The notes below the pieces were generated by a model that did no database searches, was not told where the DNA came from, and was given only the letters and a program-made list of their open reading frames with translations. From assembly GCF_030817475.1 (NCBI RefSeq), contig NZ_JAUSZJ010000002.1, forward strand, positions 62,001-126,000: 64,000 nucleotides of DNA, given 5' to 3'. A program made the position numbers and the translations under genes. Below, in pieces: positions 11,461 through 18,857 of the stretch. This DNA comes from Streptomyces sp. V2I9 (GTDB lineage Bacteria; Actinomycetota; Actinomycetes; Streptomycetales; Streptomycetaceae). Each line of letters begins with the position of its first letter. Positions within the stretch are counted from its first letter, which is position 1.

Positions 11461-11484
11461 CTCTACCCTAACGTAAGGGTAGAG
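11461..11484. promoter_or_regulatory. MerR-type operator dyad
   Basis: CTCTACCCT and AGGGTAGAG form 9-bp inverted arms around AACGTA; 22 of 24 positions are symmetric. It lies 90 bp upstream of the MerR regulator start and within the shared sulP/merR promoter region. The shape matches sites where MerR proteins act between -35 and -10 elements. Autoregulation and control of sulP are inferred. Confidence 0.5.
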
Positions 11485-11573
11485 ATCGGCGGAGGGGTTC
11501 CCGCCCCGGAAGCGACGCTCCCGGAGATGCCCCGGGGACGTTCCGGGAGACGAGAGAGGCCAGGGGTACGGGC

Positions 11574-12014
11574 GTGGACGGCAAGCACATGCAGATCGGC
11601 GAGGTCGCCGCACGGACCGAGCTCTCCCTGCGCACCATCCGCCATTACGAGGAGACCGGCCTCGTCACGCCTTCCGCACGATCCCGGGGCGGTTTCCGCC
11701 TCTACACCGAGACCGACGTGGCCCGCCTCATGGTCATCAGGAGGATGAAGCCGCTCGGCTTCACCCTGGACCAGATGCGCGACCTGCTCGACGCCACCGA
11801 CCGGCTGGACGGGAACGACCCGCTCGACCCGGAGCAGCGCGAGGTGCTGCTGGCGCGGGTGCGGTCCTACCAGCGGTCCGCCGCGGAGCAGGTCGGCAGG
11901 CTCCGCGTCCAGCTCGCCCGCGCCGAGGACTTCGAGGCCACGCTCCGCGCCCGCGCGCAGGGCCCGGCCACGGCGAACGCTCCGGGCGAGGCCGCGGCCA
12001 CGGACGGCGGCTGA
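11574..12014 (+). CDS. MerR family transcriptional regulator
   Basis: This 146-residue regulator has an N-terminal winged helix-turn-helix: MQIGEVAARTELSLRTIRHY, then EETGLVTPSARSRGGFRLYT and the second helix pair RRMKPLGFTLDQMRDLL. A dimerisation coiled coil follows. The C-terminal tail is short, alanine-rich and without cysteines, so it is not a metal- or redox-sensing MerR of the classical kind. The GTG with AGGGG upstream is used; an ATG at 11589 is an alternative. It is divergent from the SulP transporter and probably binds the 11461-11484 dyad. Confidence 0.88.
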   Translation: MDGKHMQIGEVAARTELSLRTIRHYEETGLVTPSARSRGGFRLYTETDVARLMVIRRMKPLGFTLDQMRDLLDATDRLDGNDPLDPEQREVLLARVRSYQRSAAEQVGRLRVQLARAEDFEATLRARAQGPATANAPGEAAATDGG

Positions 12015-12075
12015 GGACCTCACCATCCCTCAGCTGCCGGTCAGGACCGCGCGCGGCGCGGAGGTGCCGCCCGGC

Positions 12076-12793
12076 TCACGGCGTGCCGGTGCCGTGCGGG
12101 CAGTGGTCGAGCAGGGCGTGCGTACGGGGAACCGGGAGGGCGGGGTTGGCGGCGGCGCCCTCGGCCGTGGCGGGGTCGGCGAGGAGCGCCTCCAAGGTCT
12201 GCGGCGTCAGGTTCGGGTTGGTGGCGGCCGCGCACCGCTCGACGGACCTCGGGGTCCGGATCGTCCAGCAGCGCCGTCCGCTGCTCCGGGGTGAGCGGCT
12301 GCCAGCTCCAGGTGGCGTGTACGCGGAGTCCGGGATGCCGGTGGTCCGCCAGGGAGGGGTGGAAGGAGGGCGGGATCTGCCGGGACGACACGAGTTCGGC
12401 CGCGGTCTCGGCCGCGGTGACCCTGCCGTCCTCACCTCCGTCCCGGGCGGTCAGGAGAGCCACGAGAATGTCGTCCGGGAGCGGCCGGACCCAGCGGGGG
12501 AAGCCGCGGGGCCCGCCGGCGAGCCGCCCTCGCACGACCCCCGACGGATCCGTCGCCAAGGGGGCGAGCCGCACCGGGGCGACGAACCGGTTGCGGGCGA
12601 GCGCACGCCGGATGTGCTGGTCCGGGTGTCGCAGGGCCGCGTCGATGACGGCCTCGGGCAGGTCCCGCCCTTCGCACATCGACGGGCCGCCCCCGTGGCC
12701 CGATCGTTCCAGCAGGCGCATCAGCACCTCGGAAGGCGCCGCCGGATGGAACGCGAGGCCGCGCAGCCACGGCTCGCACGGGAGGCCGGACAC
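12076..12793 (-). pseudogene. HEAT/leucine-rich-variant repeat protein, frameshifted
   Basis: The first frame reads SGLPCEPWLRGLAFHPAAPSEVL and continues through repeats such as HPDQHIRRALARNRF and DPDPEVRRAV, a HEAT or LRV-like pattern. At about 12,232 the frame loses meaning. The next frame continues the same repeat family (AAATNPNLTPQTLEALLADP) to a stop at 12076. Removing one base (the G at 12232 on the plus strand, in GCGCAC) joins them into a smooth protein of about 238 residues. The GTG start at 12793 is chosen because the protein family usually begins at the CEPWLRGLA segment. No function is known. The indel may be a sequencing error. Confidence 0.6.
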
Positions 12794-12918
12794 CCCGTCA
12801 TCCTGCCATCCCGCCGCGCGGCCCCTCCGGAGTCCCGCTTCGGCGTCCCCCGTGCGCAAGAGGCGCACGGGGCAGAGCCTGTTGCGAGAATCCGGAAGGA
12901 CCGGAACACGGCGAGGCG

Positions 12919-14073
12919 TCAGCGCTTGACGGCGCGCAGGACCACGAATTTGGGGTCACCCGCGACCGTGGTGCAGTTCCCGAAGATCCGGCGCAGATGG
13001 GTGTGGTACGAGAGGTGCCGATTGCCCACGACCCACAGCTCGCCGCCCTGGCGCAGCGCGGTCCGCGCGCCGGTGAACATCGCGCGGGCGGTCGCGTCGG
13101 TGGTGGCGAGGTGCGAGTGGAAGGGCGGGTTGTTCAGCACCAGGTCCACACTGCCCGGGGCGAGATCCCCGAGCCCGTCGCCGACGAGGAAGTCCGCCTT
13201 CGCGCCGTCCGGCGCCCCGGCCCGGAAGGTCTCCTCGGCGGAGGCGACCGCCCCGTAGGACTCGTCGACGAACGTGACGTGCGCGTCGGGGGCGGTGAGG
13301 GCGGCGGAGAGCCCGAGGACGCCGTTGCCGCAGCCGAGGTCGACGATCCGGGCGGCCCCACCGCGGTTGGGCAGGTGCTTCAGGAAGAAGCGGGTGCCCA
13401 GGTCGAGGCGGTCCGCGCAGAAGATCCCGGCGTGGTTGACGACGGTCCGCCCGGAGGCGGGGCCCACGTCGGCGGGGAGCTCGTAGCGGTACGGCCACGG
13501 GCTCGGCGTACGCGGCAGTGCGGGGTCCGGGGTGCAGAAGATGAGCCGTGCCTTGCGCACCGCGAGGGAGGTGCGGGTCGGGCCGATGATCCGCTCGAAG
13601 AGCTTGAGCGTGGAGGTGTGGATCTCCTTGACCATGCCGGTGCCGATGACCACGGTTCCGGCGTGCACGGCGGGGGCGATCCGGTGGAGCTGGTCCTCCA
13701 GGAACGCCAGGGACTTGGGCACCCGGACGATGAGGACGTCGATCCGGCCGGGCGGGGTGTCGCGCGAGGACAGCAGCCGCACCGCGTCCTGGTCGAGACC
13801 GTTGCGGGCCAGGTTGGCGAGGGTGGCTCGCCGGGCCAGGTAGGAGTCGCTGATCTGCACCGGCCGGTGCGCGGCCAGCGCGGTGGTGAGCGCTCCCCAC
13901 CGGTCCCCCACGACGGCGACCGTCCCCGAGAGGTCGACCGGGCCCGCCTCCGGGTCCGTGAGCTGCCGGAGCAGATAGTCGTCGGCGGCGTCCCAGGCTC
14001 GGAACGGGTCGCGCGGGTGTTCGGGGAAGCGGGCGAGTTCGAATGTGCCCTGCGAGGTCGTCAAACGGTTCAT
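12919..14073 (-). CDS. class I SAM methyltransferase, RsmC/RlmG-like (rRNA guanine-N2)
   Basis: The 384-residue product has two fold-related halves. The C-terminal half carries the SAM site VDLGCGNGVLGLSAAL and the catalytic NNPPFHS loop (NPPF is typical of N2-guanine methyltransferases). The N-terminal half is a degenerate methyltransferase domain, as in RsmC and RlmG. It probably methylates a guanine in 16S or 23S rRNA, but the exact position cannot be read from sequence. It is a stand-alone gene on the minus strand. Confidence 0.85.
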   Translation of the reverse strand: MNRLTTSQGTFELARFPEHPRDPFRAWDAADDYLLRQLTDPEAGPVDLSGTVAVVGDRWGALTTALAAHRPVQISDSYLARRATLANLARNGLDQDAVRLLSSRDTPPGRIDVLIVRVPKSLAFLEDQLHRIAPAVHAGTVVIGTGMVKEIHTSTLKLFERIIGPTRTSLAVRKARLIFCTPDPALPRTPSPWPYRYELPADVGPASGRTVVNHAGIFCADRLDLGTRFFLKHLPNRGGAARIVDLGCGNGVLGLSAALTAPDAHVTFVDESYGAVASAEETFRAGAPDGAKADFLVGDGLGDLAPGSVDLVLNNPPFHSHLATTDATARAMFTGARTALRQGGELWVVGNRHLSYHTHLRRIFGNCTTVAGDPKFVVLRAVKR

Positions 14074-14198
14074 ATGGCACTCAGGCTAGCCGAGGCGGCC
14101 GGGGGCGCCCCACACGCTCCCCGGCCGCTCGGCCGCCGTCACCCCGGCGTACGGCTCCGCGCACCCGTCCGCCGGGTGGCCCAGGGGCCCGCAGGCCG

Positions 14199-14411
14199 TC
14201 AGGGAAGTTGTCTGTCCAGGGCCGATCGCCCTTCGTCGGCCAGCTTGCGCCGGGCCCATTCCAGGTTCTCCGGCGTCAGGTCCCGCCCGGAGGCGAGCAC
14301 CAGATCCTCCGGGCTCGGCCGGTCGCTCGCGCCCGTGTGCAGGAGCCGGTCGGGCGTGACGCCGTCCGGTCCGGCCAGGGCCTCGGATACGGTTTCGGGC
14401 TCTTCGCTCAT
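14199..14411 (-). CDS. small hypothetical protein (70 aa)
   Basis: The ATG is chosen because GAGGAGGCGGC sits directly upstream; an in-frame start at 14435 would add eight residues. The product is acidic at the N-terminus (MSEEPETVSEALAG) and ends in a basic amphipathic segment (ENLEWARRKLADEGRSALD). There is no signal or membrane segment. I do not recognise a named family. It is not obviously coupled to either neighbour. Confidence 0.65.
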   Translation of the reverse strand: MSEEPETVSEALAGPDGVTPDRLLHTGASDRPSPEDLVLASGRDLTPENLEWARRKLADEGRSALDRQLP

Positions 14412-14569
14412 GCCGCCTCCTCGTCCTTGCGGCAATTCTCGCCCCCCTGCGGCCCACCCGCATCCGAGGAGGAAGCGTCCGTTACCCGAGAGAGTGAATC
14501 AGTCCTTGCGAGCACCGGGGAGTGGGCAGGAGAGGGAAGCCATTGCCCCCACCTTCCGAGGCGGTGCCC

Positions 14570-15121
14570 ATGATCCACGGCGTCGATGTCAGCGCCTACC
14601 AGCCCTCCTACGACACGGACGGTGTCGACTTCGTCCTCATCAAGTCCACCGAGGGCCGCACCTATGTCAACCCACGCCTGGACGCGCAGGTCAAGCGGGC
14701 GCGGGACGCCGAGTGCGTCGTCGGCTTCTACCACTTCCTCTGGCCGGGGAACGTGCCGGAGCAGGTGGACTTCTTCCTGAACAGGACGCCCGAGAAGGCG
14801 GGCGATCTGCTCGCGGTCGACTGGGAGCAGACCGGCGGCGGGACGCGGGCGAGCAACGCGGAGAAGGACCGTTTCATCAAGGCGGTGAAGGAGGAGCGCC
14901 CCGACCACCGGGTCCTGCTGTACTGCAATCGCGCGTTCTGGCTGAACCACGACGCCACCGACTACGCCGGGGACGGGCTGTGGATCGCCGACTACGTCTC
15001 CGCGGGCAAGCCCCGCATCGAGGCGGACTGGCGCATCCACCAGTACACCGACGACCCGCTCGACAGGAACGTGGCCGACTTCGACTCCGTGAGGGCGCTG
15101 CGCGACTGGGCCGCCGGGTAG
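14570..15121 (+). CDS. GH25 lysozyme (1,4-beta-N-acetylmuramidase) without signal peptide
   Basis: This 183-residue glycoside hydrolase family 25 domain would cut the MurNAc-GlcNAc bond of peptidoglycan. The fold markers are MIHGVDVSAYQ at the start, VGFYHFLWPG, the catalytic AVDWEQTGG segment (Asp and Glu) and LWIADYVSAG near the end. The ATG at 14570 places the GH25 domain exactly at the N-terminus. The extra 16 residues from the upstream in-frame start do not form a signal. It therefore lacks a visible export route, unlike most Streptomyces muramidases. Confidence 0.85.
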   Translation: MIHGVDVSAYQPSYDTDGVDFVLIKSTEGRTYVNPRLDAQVKRARDAECVVGFYHFLWPGNVPEQVDFFLNRTPEKAGDLLAVDWEQTGGGTRASNAEKDRFIKAVKEERPDHRVLLYCNRAFWLNHDATDYAGDGLWIADYVSAGKPRIEADWRIHQYTDDPLDRNVADFDSVRALRDWAAG

Positions 15122-15138
15122 CCGTCCGCCCGGACCCC

Positions 15139-15176
15139 GACCGTCCCGTAGCGGCTCCGCCGCCCGCGGGACGGTC
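15139..15176 (+). terminator. probable terminator after GH25 gene
   Basis: GACCGTCCCG and its exact reverse complement CGGGACGGTC (15139-15148 and 15167-15176) flank an 18-nt GC-rich loop, starting 17 bp after the lysozyme stop. Confidence 0.5.
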
Positions 15177-15360
15177 CGCTCCGGAGGGGTCCCACCCTCC
15201 AGACTTGACCTGCACATGATAAGTACACCGTGTTCACACGTGCGGCACGGTGCCTGTGGAAGGCTCCCGGCTGACCACCTACCGCACGGCCGCCGCCCGA
15301 ACACCCCCGCACCCGGGGCAACTTCGGCGCGGTGTCCGCGTTCAGGAGAGGACACCCCCC

Positions 15361-16182
15361 ATGTCCCGTCGTCTCTCGTTCTACGCGCGTCCACTCATGG
15401 CCGCGGCGGCCGCCGTGACCGTCCTGTCGGGCACCGCCGCCGCAGCCCCCGTGGACACCCCGCCCGACCGTCGCACCACCATCACGGCGGCCCTCGACGA
15501 CACGTACTACCAGGACGCCGTCGGCAAGTCCGGCGCCGAACTCAAGGCCGCCCTGCACACGATCATCAGCGACCAGACCAAACTCTCCTACAGCCAGGTG
15601 TGGGACGCCCTCAAGGCCACCGACGAGGACCCCGCCAACCCCTCCAACGTCATCCTGCTGTACACCGGACGCTCCCAGTCCAAGAACGACAACGGCGGCA
15701 ACTCGGGCCAGTGGAACCGGGAGCACGTCTGGGCCAAGTCGCACGGCGACTTCGGCACGGCCACGGGTCCGGGCACCGACGTGCACCACCTGCGGCCCAC
15801 CGACGTCCAGGTCAACTCCACCCGCGGCAACAAGGACTTCGACAACGGCGGGAGCAAACTGGGCGACGCGCCGGGCAACTTCACCGACGGCGACTCCTTC
15901 GAGCCGCGCGACGAGGTCAAGGGCGACGTCGCCCGCATGATCCTCTACATGGCGGTCCGGTACGAGGGGAACGACTCCTTCGCCGATCTCGAACCCAACG
16001 ACCAGGTGAACAACGGGTCCGCACCGAAGATGGGCAGGCTCTCCGTCCTCCGGCAGTGGAGCCAGGAGGACCCGCCGGACACCTTCGAGAAGCGCCGCAA
16101 CGACGTCATATTCGAGCGGTTCCAGCACAACCGGAACCCGTTCGTGGACCACCCCGAGTGGGTCGGCGCCATCTGGCGGTGA
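15361..16182 (+). CDS. secreted endonuclease I family nuclease
   Basis: This 273-residue extracellular nuclease has a Sec signal (MSRRLSFYARPLMAAAAAVT, cleavage near TAAAAP). The His-Me finger core is visible as REHVWAKSHG followed by DVHHLRPTDVQVNSTRGN, the metal-binding and catalytic segment of EndA/endonuclease I enzymes that degrade DNA non-specifically. The ATG is chosen because GGAGAGGAC lies upstream and the signal begins there. It converges on the glutaminase gene with only 6 bp between the two stops and no hairpin. Confidence 0.88.
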   Translation: MSRRLSFYARPLMAAAAAVTVLSGTAAAAPVDTPPDRRTTITAALDDTYYQDAVGKSGAELKAALHTIISDQTKLSYSQVWDALKATDEDPANPSNVILLYTGRSQSKNDNGGNSGQWNREHVWAKSHGDFGTATGPGTDVHHLRPTDVQVNSTRGNKDFDNGGSKLGDAPGNFTDGDSFEPRDEVKGDVARMILYMAVRYEGNDSFADLEPNDQVNNGSAPKMGRLSVLRQWSQEDPPDTFEKRRNDVIFERFQHNRNPFVDHPEWVGAIWR

Positions 16183-16188
16183 CGGGTT

Positions 16189-17538
16189 TCAGCCCTCCCC
16201 GGCCAGGGTCCGCGCGCAGTCTTCCACGGCGTCCTCACGGGTGGCGTGGTGCGGCAGGTCCTGGCCGGTCCGCTCCCGCACCGCGTCGATCGGACCGAGC
16301 AGGTCCTTCGGGTCGACGACCGCCGCGTACCGCCCGTCGGCGGTGAGCCGGGCGAGCCCGGTGTGCAGCATCGCCAGCGCCACGGAGTCGACGGACGTGA
16401 CATCGCGCAGGTCGAGCACGACCGGGCCGCCGTCCGGCCCCGACTCGTCCAGGGCGTACAGCACGCGCTCGGCGGCCGTGAAGTCGATGGCTCCCTGGGC
16501 GACGACGACGCCGACCCGCTCGCGCAGGCTCCGCTCCCGCTCCCCCGAGGGTGCCGAGGGCAGGTCGTCGGCGGTCGTGACGAGGGTGACGGTGGAGCCC
16601 GGCAGCGCGGGGTTGAGCATGAGGTGGAGGCCGTACCGCCGCGACATCGCCTCCAGTGCGGCATGGCCGCGTACCGAGCCACCGGTGGCGTCCAGCGGCG
16701 GGCTGTACGTCGCCACCCCGAAGCGGGCCGGGCCCACCGCGATGAGCCCGCCGGAGACCCCGCTCTTGGCGGGCAGCCCCACGCGCAGGAGCCAGTCGCC
16801 GGAACCGTCGTACATGCCGCAGGTCGCCATGACGGCGAGGACCCGGGCGGCGACCTCGGCGGAGACCACCCGCTCACGGGTCACGGGGTTCACCCCGCCG
16901 TAGGCGAGCGTCGCGGCCATCGTGGCGAGGTCGAGAGCGGTGACGCGGATCGCGCACTGCCGGAAGTAGCGGTCGACCGCCAGGACCGGGTCGACGGGCA
17001 GGGTACCGGTGGAGCGGATCAGGTAGGCCAGCGCCCGGTTGCGGTCGCCGGTCGCCGATTCGGAGCGGAACACCTGCTCGTCCACGTCCAGTTCGTGTCC
17101 GGCGAAGCGGCCGAGGCAGTGCCGGACACGGTCGAAGGCGGGTTCGCCGGGGGCGTCGGGGATCAGGGCCGTGGTGACGATCGCGCCGGCGTTGACCATG
17201 GCGTTGGCGGGTCTGCCCGTACCGGGTTCGAGACTGATGGCGTTGAACGCCTCACCGCTCGGCTCGGCACCCACCCAGCGGCTGACCTCGTCGAGACCGA
17301 GGGTGGAGAGCGCGAGGGCGTAGACGAACGGCTTGGAGACGGACTGGATGGTGAAGGGGACCTCCGCCTCGCCCGCGCTGTAGCGGTGCCCGTCCATGCT
17401 GACCAGGGCCAGCCCGAAGGCGTCCGGGTCCGCGAGGGCGAGCTGGGGGATGTAGTCGGCCGGCTTCCCCTCCCTCACCGGGGCGAACCGGTCGCGCAGG
17501 CTGTGGAGCGAGTCGGTCACCGCGTCGGCGGCGCTCAT
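16189..17538 (-). CDS. glsA: glutaminase A fused to a STAS domain
   Basis: The first 310 or so residues are a glutaminase, which hydrolyses glutamine to glutamate and ammonia. The catalytic SVSK tetrad lies at residues 66-69 and the motifs AMVNAGAIVTTALI and LPAKSGVSGGLIAVGP are present. Residues of about 340-435 form a STAS domain (VVLDLRDVTSVDSVALAMLH), usually seen in anti-sigma antagonists and SulP proteins. The ATG giving MSAADAVTDS is preferred; the upstream extension is low-complexity. A 30-codon ORF lies just upstream on the same strand. The STAS domain implies nucleotide or partner control of the enzyme, but this is inference. Confidence 0.88.
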   Translation of the reverse strand: MSAADAVTDSLHSLRDRFAPVREGKPADYIPQLALADPDAFGLALVSMDGHRYSAGEAEVPFTIQSVSKPFVYALALSTLGLDEVSRWVGAEPSGEAFNAISLEPGTGRPANAMVNAGAIVTTALIPDAPGEPAFDRVRHCLGRFAGHELDVDEQVFRSESATGDRNRALAYLIRSTGTLPVDPVLAVDRYFRQCAIRVTALDLATMAATLAYGGVNPVTRERVVSAEVAARVLAVMATCGMYDGSGDWLLRVGLPAKSGVSGGLIAVGPARFGVATYSPPLDATGGSVRGHAALEAMSRRYGLHLMLNPALPGSTVTLVTTADDLPSAPSGERERSLRERVGVVVAQGAIDFTAAERVLYALDESGPDGGPVVLDLRDVTSVDSVALAMLHTGLARLTADGRYAAVVDPKDLLGPIDAVRERTGQDLPHHATREDAVEDCARTLAGEG

Positions 17539-17572
17539 GGGGCGGTCCCCGCCGGACGGGTCCGGGCGCGGC

Positions 17573-17665
17573 TCACGCGGCCTCGTCCCCGAAGGCGCCG
17601 CCGCGCCGCGCCCCACGCACTTTCGGCGCGGTCGTCGTGGTCTTCCCCACCGTGGGCGTGAACAT
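17573..17665 (-). CDS. possible 30-aa leader peptide upstream of glutaminase
   Basis: An ATG preceded by GGGAGG at a suitable distance opens a 30-codon frame, MFTPTVGKTTTTAPKVRGAR and ten more residues, ending 34 bp before glsA. Twenty-eight of 30 codons end in G or C, as in real genes here. It is basic and threonine-rich. There is no homology claim; it could be a coupled leader peptide or chance. Confidence 0.4.
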   Translation of the reverse strand: MFTPTVGKTTTTAPKVRGARRGGAFGDEAA

Positions 17666-17811
17666 CGCGCATCCTCCCGGACCTCAGAGAGACAACTCGC
17701 TCATCCTAGGACCAGAAGACATGAATCGACCTGTCGATGATGGCGGGCTCGTCCGGTCGGGCGGGGCGGAGACCGGTGGCGGTGGAGCCACGCACGACAC
17801 CGGTCCGCCCG

Positions 17812-18771
17812 TCAGCCCAGGCGGCGGACCGGCCGGCCGTCGAGAAAGGCCCTGATGTTCTCCACGGCCTGGCCGTAGTACGTCTCGTAGTTGGCGCGCG
17901 ACACATAGCCGAGATGCGGGGTGGCCAGCAGGCCCGGCGCGGTACGCACCGGGTCGCCCTCGGGGAGCGGCTCGGTGTCGAACACGTCGGTCGCGGCCCC
18001 GGCGATCACCCCGTCGCGCAGGGCGGCCAACAGGGCGTCCGTGTCGACGATGGCCGCCCTGGACGTGTTGACCAGGTACGCGGTCGGGCGCATCCGGGCG
18101 AGTTCGGGCGCGCCGATCAGGCCGCGGGTCCGCTCGCCGAGCGCCAGATGGACGGAGACGAAGTCGCTCGCGGCCAGCAGCTCGTCCCGCGAGGAGGCGA
18201 GCCTCGCCCCCACCTCGTCGGCCCGCTCCCGAGTGAGGTTCTGACTCCAGGCCAGTACTTCCATGCCGAAGGCCAGGCCCACCCGCGCCACCCGGCCGCC
18301 GATCTTCCCGAGCCCCAGCAGGCCGAGCGTCCGCCCGTGCAGATCGGCCCCGAGCGTGGACTGCCAGGGCCCGCCCGTGCGCAGGGCCTCGGCCTCGGGG
18401 ACGATGCCGCGGGCGAGACCGAGCAGCAGCGCCCAGGTCAGCTCGACGGGCGGGGTGGAGGAGCTGGCGGTGCCGCAGACGACGACGTCGTGCCGCCGCG
18501 CGGCATCGAAGTCGATGACGGAGTTGCGCATGCCGGAGGCGACGAGCAGTCTCAGCCGGGGCAGCCGGGCGAACAGTTCGGCCGGGAACGGCACCCGTTC
18601 GCGGAGGGTCACCACGATGTCGAAGCCGGCGAGGGCGGCGGCTGCCTCGTCCACCGTGGCGAGGTGCTCGGTGAAGGTGACGACCTCGACGTCGTCCTTC
18701 ACGGGCGACCAGTCGACGACGGTGGTGGCCACGGACTGGAAGTCCTCGATGACGGCGCAGCGCAGCTTCAT
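17812..18771 (-). CDS. D-2-hydroxyacid dehydrogenase (NAD-dependent)
   Basis: A 319-residue member of the D-isomer 2-hydroxyacid dehydrogenase family, which reduces 2-keto acids to D-2-hydroxyacids or the reverse. The NAD Rossmann motif is GLGKIGGRVA. The catalytic Arg is in NTSRAAIVD, the Glu in FDTEPLPEG and the His in TPHLGYVS. The start MKLRCAVIEDFQ is preceded by GAGAGAGG. It is the last gene of an apparent operon behind phosphoketolase and an aldehyde dehydrogenase, so glycolate, lactate or another small 2-hydroxyacid is a plausible substrate. Confidence 0.85.
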   Translation of the reverse strand: MKLRCAVIEDFQSVATTVVDWSPVKDDVEVVTFTEHLATVDEAAAALAGFDIVVTLRERVPFPAELFARLPRLRLLVASGMRNSVIDFDAARRHDVVVCGTASSSTPPVELTWALLLGLARGIVPEAEALRTGGPWQSTLGADLHGRTLGLLGLGKIGGRVARVGLAFGMEVLAWSQNLTRERADEVGARLASSRDELLAASDFVSVHLALGERTRGLIGAPELARMRPTAYLVNTSRAAIVDTDALLAALRDGVIAGAATDVFDTEPLPEGDPVRTAPGLLATPHLGYVSRANYETYYGQAVENIRAFLDGRPVRRLG

Positions 18772-18857
18772 GACAGCCTCTCTCCGGCCGGGCAGGGTCG
18801 CCGCCATGATCGCTCATCTCCCCCCTCGCCCCGTACGGGCCCCGGTGAAAGGCCGCG

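Larger units (their letters stand above)
11138..11573. other. 436-bp divergent intergenic region, sulP / merR
   Basis: No credible ORF is present. It holds a perfect 24-bp palindrome near sulP and a MerR-type dyad nearer the regulator, both listed separately. The rest looks like leader sequence. Confidence 0.6.

Noticed and set aside
9629..11476. 615-codon open frame on the plus strand opposite the SulP gene
   Set aside because: It is a GC shadow: His/Asp/Gly-rich with no domain, exactly antisense to a clear membrane transporter.
17221..17240. GGTTCGA stretch resembling a tRNA T-loop
   Set aside because: It lies inside the glutaminase coding sequence and no cloverleaf can be formed around it.
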